Of a DNA stretch of 17,503 nt, positions 14,533 to 17,503 are shown piece by piece; position 1 is the first letter of the stretch; every line of letters begins with the position of its first letter. The stretch is from JAFMDF01 sp964644655 (lineage in GTDB: Bacteria > Bacteroidota > Bacteroidia > Chitinophagales > Saprospiraceae): positions 1 to 17,503 of the forward strand of contig CAZXYA010000147.1 in the NCBI GenBank assembly GCA_964644655.1. The letters run 5' to 3'. Under the pieces are notes generated by a model. That model did not search any database. It saw nothing but the letters and a program-made list of their open reading frames with translations, and was not told the origin of the DNA. Position numbers and translations under genes: made by a program.

Positions 14533-16038
14533 TTGACGGATAGCATCTCGAATAAAAAGGTTGGAAAAAAGTTATATGATTATCAAGAAGAGGACTTGAG
14601 CCTCATCTTTGAAAGGTTCAAGAATTGCCCCGAGGATTATAATTTATTATACCAATTACCAACAGGTGGCGGAAAGACGGTAGTCTTTTCTGAAATTGCT
14701 CGACGGTACTTAGCACAGACGGGAAAGAAAGTATTGATTTTGACTCACCGAATAGAATTATGTGGGCAAACCAATCGGATGCTGACAGAGTTTGGAGTGC
14801 ATAATAAGATTATTGATAGTAAGGTCAAGGAATTATCTGATCAAGATGATTATATGTGTTTTGTGGCAATGGTCGAGACCTTAAAAAATCGTTTACAAGA
14901 TGAACTATTTAAGGTAGAAAAAATTGGTCTGGTCATTATTGATGAGGCACATTATAATTCTTTCCGAAAGTTATTCAAATATTTTCAGCAATGCTTTATT
15001 TTGGGAGTGACGGCTACACCGCTTAGTTCTAATATAAACCTTCCCATGAAGGATATCTATAAGGAATTAATTGTAGGAAATGATATTTCTTCATTGGTGA
15101 CCAAAGGCTTTTTGGCAAAAGCAACAACTTTTACTTATGATGTAAGATTAGGTTCTTTGAAAGTGGGGATTAATGGAGATTATACGGTTAAATCTTCCGA
15201 AGAATTGTATTCTAGTACCATTATGCAGAGTAAGTTGCTATATGCTTATAATCAGCGACTTAAAGGACGAAAGGTTTTGATTTTTAATGCAGGAATTGTT
15301 ACTTCCAAAAATGTCTATGAGACATTTAAAGATGCTAAAGTGCCTGTACGACATTTGGATAGTACTATGACGAAAAATCAGCGGAAAGAAATTTTGGCTT
15401 GGTTTAAAGTCACACCTAGTGCAGTATTGACTTCGGTAGGTATTTTGACGACTGGTTTTGATGAGCCAACTATTGAAGGCATTATGTTGAATAGAGCGAC
15501 GAGATCTTTGGCGCTATATTATCAAATGATTGGTCGTGGGTCGCGGGTAATTCCAGGAAAATCTAATTTTGAAGTCGTTGATTTAGGAAATAATGCAGCT
15601 CGATTTGGGCTTTGGTCCGCAGAGATTGATTGGCAAAAGATTTTCCGTTCTCCACAATATTTTTTACAGAACATTATTACAGATGATGAAATTGAACGGA
15701 ATTTCAAGTATATCATGCCTGATGAACTAAAGGTTCGATTTAGCAAAACAGAAAACCCCTATTTTGATATAAAAGAAGAAAATAAGCGGGTAGTAAAAGA
15801 AGGTTTAAGGACTGCTGTTGTATTGGATCGTGCTATTGAACAACATGCTACCATGATTCGTGAAAATAGTGCGGATTATGGAGAGGCACTAGAGTTGGTT
15901 CGCTTATTGAATGAGAATATCTCAGATCGTATTCGACGATATTGTTATTGTATTTGTAATAGTACTAAAAACTTTAGAGATTGGGCGAAAGAGGATTACA
16001 CTAGAAAATTAAAACTAAAGGTTGCTAGTAAATTTTAG
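14533..16038 (+). CDS. SF2 DEAD/DEAH-type helicase
   Basis: The 501-residue protein has superfamily 2 motifs in order: Q-like YDYQ (15-18), Walker A PTGGGKT (43-49), ILTHRIEL (Ia), DEAH in LVIIDEAHYN (about 137), TATP (about 160), TTGFDEP (V) and YQMIGRGSR (VI). This indicates an ATP-driven nucleic-acid translocase of the UvrB/RecQ/type III-restriction-like helicase class, with a family-specific C-terminal part (IDWQKIFRSPQYF, CYCICNSTKNFRDWAKEDY). The substrate cannot be told. No methylase, nuclease or other partner gene is adjacent, so it is not evidently part of a defence island. The start is TTG at 14533; a stop lies at 14512-14514, no ATG exists before residue 80, and the first motif is at residue 14. 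Near-homologues in Bacteroidota have the same length and layout, from memory. Confidence 0.85.
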   Translation: MTDSISNKKVGKKLYDYQEEDLSLIFERFKNCPEDYNLLYQLPTGGGKTVVFSEIARRYLAQTGKKVLILTHRIELCGQTNRMLTEFGVHNKIIDSKVKELSDQDDYMCFVAMVETLKNRLQDELFKVEKIGLVIIDEAHYNSFRKLFKYFQQCFILGVTATPLSSNINLPMKDIYKELIVGNDISSLVTKGFLAKATTFTYDVRLGSLKVGINGDYTVKSSEELYSSTIMQSKLLYAYNQRLKGRKVLIFNAGIVTSKNVYETFKDAKVPVRHLDSTMTKNQRKEILAWFKVTPSAVLTSVGILTTGFDEPTIEGIMLNRATRSLALYYQMIGRGSRVIPGKSNFEVVDLGNNAARFGLWSAEIDWQKIFRSPQYFLQNIITDDEIERNFKYIMPDELKVRFSKTENPYFDIKEENKRVVKEGLRTAVVLDRAIEQHATMIRENSADYGEALELVRLLNENISDRIRRYCYCICNSTKNFRDWAKEDYTRKLKLKVASKF

Positions 16039-16318
16039 GGATTTTTGAAAAATATTCTGATTTGTAACTTTATTTTCCTGATAATAGTGGATTGAGTTCT
16101 ACCAACATATTGCCCCGTAGGGACAGTTTCAACGCAAAACGTTATAGTCAATGTTTTTCCATTACTATTTAACATTCTTTTTGCAAATGTCATTCAGAAT
16201 AGTAACTTAGCGGTTGAGAACAGTTATCAAGGTGGCTGAAAGTTGAAGATGGTTCTTATTGACAAAATAATAGCAAATAAGTATTTTGAGTCTTACAAAC
16301 TACACTAAAATCTGAGGA

Positions 16319-16969
16319 ATGGATGCTAAGGAACTCTTACCACAAAAAATTAAACACGTAGCAATTGCAGGCAATATTGGTGCAGGAAAAACCACACTAG
16401 CCACTCAATTAGGGAAGCATTTTGGTTGGGAAGTACACTATGAATCTACAGAAGATAATCCTTATTTGAGTGATTTTTATATGGATATGCACCGTTGGTC
16501 ATTCAACCTTCAGATCTATTTTCTCAATAGTCGGTATCGACAAGTATTGGAAATTCTAAGTGGAAATAAAACGGTTATTCAAGACCGTACTATTTATGAA
16601 GATGCTTATATTTTTGCCCCTAATTTACATGATATGGGGCTTATGACTACTAGAGATTTTGAAAATTATTTTTCGCTGTTCGATACCATGTCTTCCCAAA
16701 TCCAACCTCCGGATTTATTAATTTACCTAAAAGCTAGTATTCCCACTTTAGTATCACATATTGAGAAAAGAGGGAGAGACTATGAGGGTAGTATCAGTAT
16801 AGATTATCTAAAACGATTGAATGAAAGATATGAGACTTGGGTTGAAGGATATGATAAAGGCAATCTACTCATCATTAATGTAGACGAGATTGATTTTACT
16901 AATAACAAAGAAGATTTAGGAAAGGTGGTTAATCTAGTGCAAGGAGAACTCCATGGCTTGTTTCAATAA
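16319..16969 (+). CDS. Deoxynucleoside kinase (deoxyadenosine/deoxyguanosine kinase type)
   Basis: The 216-residue protein phosphorylates deoxynucleosides to dNMPs for salvage. The P-loop is GNIGAGKT (18-25). The ESTEDNPYLSDFY segment (42-54) forms the nucleoside pocket entrance, MHRWSFNLQIYFLNSRY (57-73) the substrate-binding helix, and QDRTIYEDAYIFA (88-100) carries the DR motif of the family. The lid is EKRGRDYEGS (about 148-157). The length is typical of bacterial dAK/dGK proteins. The exact base preference cannot be read from the sequence. ATG at 16319 is used, with an AGG just upstream. It stands alone on the plus strand, with about 280 bp before it (containing TTACTATT/AATAGTAA at 16162-16205) and no obvious operon partner. 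Confidence 0.88.
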   Translation: MDAKELLPQKIKHVAIAGNIGAGKTTLATQLGKHFGWEVHYESTEDNPYLSDFYMDMHRWSFNLQIYFLNSRYRQVLEILSGNKTVIQDRTIYEDAYIFAPNLHDMGLMTTRDFENYFSLFDTMSSQIQPPDLLIYLKASIPTLVSHIEKRGRDYEGSISIDYLKRLNERYETWVEGYDKGNLLIINVDEIDFTNNKEDLGKVVNLVQGELHGLFQ

Positions 16970-17057
16970 ATAAATAAGGAAGGTATAAGGTATGACTATA
17001 AATTTTAAAAGGGGCATCTGAATCCTCAGTTTTTTGTATTAGCACCTTATTGAATGT

Positions 17058-17149
17058 CTAATTTAAACTGCCAGATTGATTTTATAGCATCTTACGATGG
17101 AAATAGAATTATACTCTTTATATGGGGCCAATCTGACAGTTTAAATTAG
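17058..17149. repeat. 21-bp inverted repeat, one mismatch, around a 50-bp centre
   Basis: Bases 17058-17078 and the reverse complement of 17129-17149 match at 20 of 21 positions. The element ends 1 bp before the stop codon of the small membrane protein (17151). It is a 92-bp MITE-like or large terminator structure between convergent genes. No target-site duplication was seen. Confidence 0.85.
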
Positions 17150-17150
17150 T

Positions 17151-17357
17151 TTACGGTCTTTTTCTAGAACTTGCAACCGTTTCTGTATGGTCTTCTCCTT
17201 TTATCCACTCTTTGACAAATTCAGGCATGACCTTATTGGGTTGATCATTATTCATATAAAATAAACCGTAAAGTAAGCCAAAATGTACCAATAAGGTGGC
17301 AAAAATAGCTTTTGTGCGGGTAATTCTTTCTACCTTTTCTGTGTTGTACTGTCTCAT
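17151..17357 (-). CDS. Small single-pass membrane protein, unknown function
   Basis: The protein has 68 residues from ATG at 17357. A basic N-terminus (MRQYNTEKVERITRTK) precedes one membrane segment at about 17-36 (AIFATLLVHFGLLYGLFYM), then a soluble charged tail (VMPEFVKEWIKGEDHTE) ending in SSRKRP. The basic residues before the segment predict the N-terminus inside. I do not recognise the family. The frame is open and the composition is protein-like, but short length leaves some doubt. It is convergent with the deoxynucleoside kinase. Confidence 0.6.
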   Translation of the reverse strand: MRQYNTEKVERITRTKAIFATLLVHFGLLYGLFYMNNDQPNKVMPEFVKEWIKGEDHTETVASSRKRP

Positions 17358-17503
17358 ATTTTTTGTTTAATACCTATAACGACGATAGAAAACAAGATAA
17401 TATGAATTATTATTTATTTAATATACTTTTAACTTAACCAGCAACCAGTTAGAGCATGTTTAAATTTTCATGATTGAGCGAAAGTGAGCAAATTTTATTT
17501 TGT

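Noticed and set aside
14533..16038. Helicase as part of a defence system
   Set aside because: No methylase, nuclease or other defence gene adjoins it; neighbours are a pseudogene and a nucleoside kinase.

Overview
The window looks like chromosomal DNA from a member of the Bacteroidota, probably near the Saprospiria. The evidence is an AT-rich genome, a PorP/SprF-type protein next to a PorE-like TPR/PD40 protein, a remnant of a type IX secretion (T9SS) C-terminal sorting domain, Bacteroidota-type FtsE, LysA and ECF sigma factor, and several TAnnTTTG boxes upstream of genes. No rRNA, tRNA, CRISPR array, integrase or transposase was seen.

Layout. Positions 1-3171 (minus) hold a cell-envelope/T9SS pair: a PorP/SprF-like protein followed by a PorE-like protein that runs off the left edge. 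Positions 3610-5236 (minus) hold an ECF sigma factor, a single-pass membrane protein that is probably its anti-sigma factor, a strong terminator, and a small protein with two CxxC motifs. Positions 5427-6731 (plus) hold lysA (lysine and diaminopimelate synthesis). Positions 7343-8819 (plus) hold a seven-blade WD40 protein and dcd (dCTP deaminase). Positions 9140-9889 (minus) hold a polyphosphate-glucokinase-like ROK kinase, preceded by about 0.9 kb of very AT-rich gene-free DNA. Positions 10856-12798 (minus) hold ftsE and a BNR-repeat lipoprotein, divergent from an orphan ccmE-like gene (13003-13413, plus). Positions 13736-14244 are a broken gene: a leucine-rich segment and a T9SS sorting domain in different frames. 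Positions 14533-16038 hold an SF2 helicase, 16319-16969 a deoxynucleoside kinase, and 17151-17357 (minus) a small single-pass membrane protein.

The genes are mostly housekeeping and do not form one pathway. dcd and the deoxynucleoside kinase both feed dNTP supply but are not adjacent. I found no convincing new multi-gene system. The unusual content lies between the genes: many perfect or near-perfect inverted repeats, nested hairpins, tandem heptamers, and a repeated ATCCGTTGGG hairpin module on both sides of the anti-sigma gene. Five genes also have no possible ATG start and appear to use TTG.
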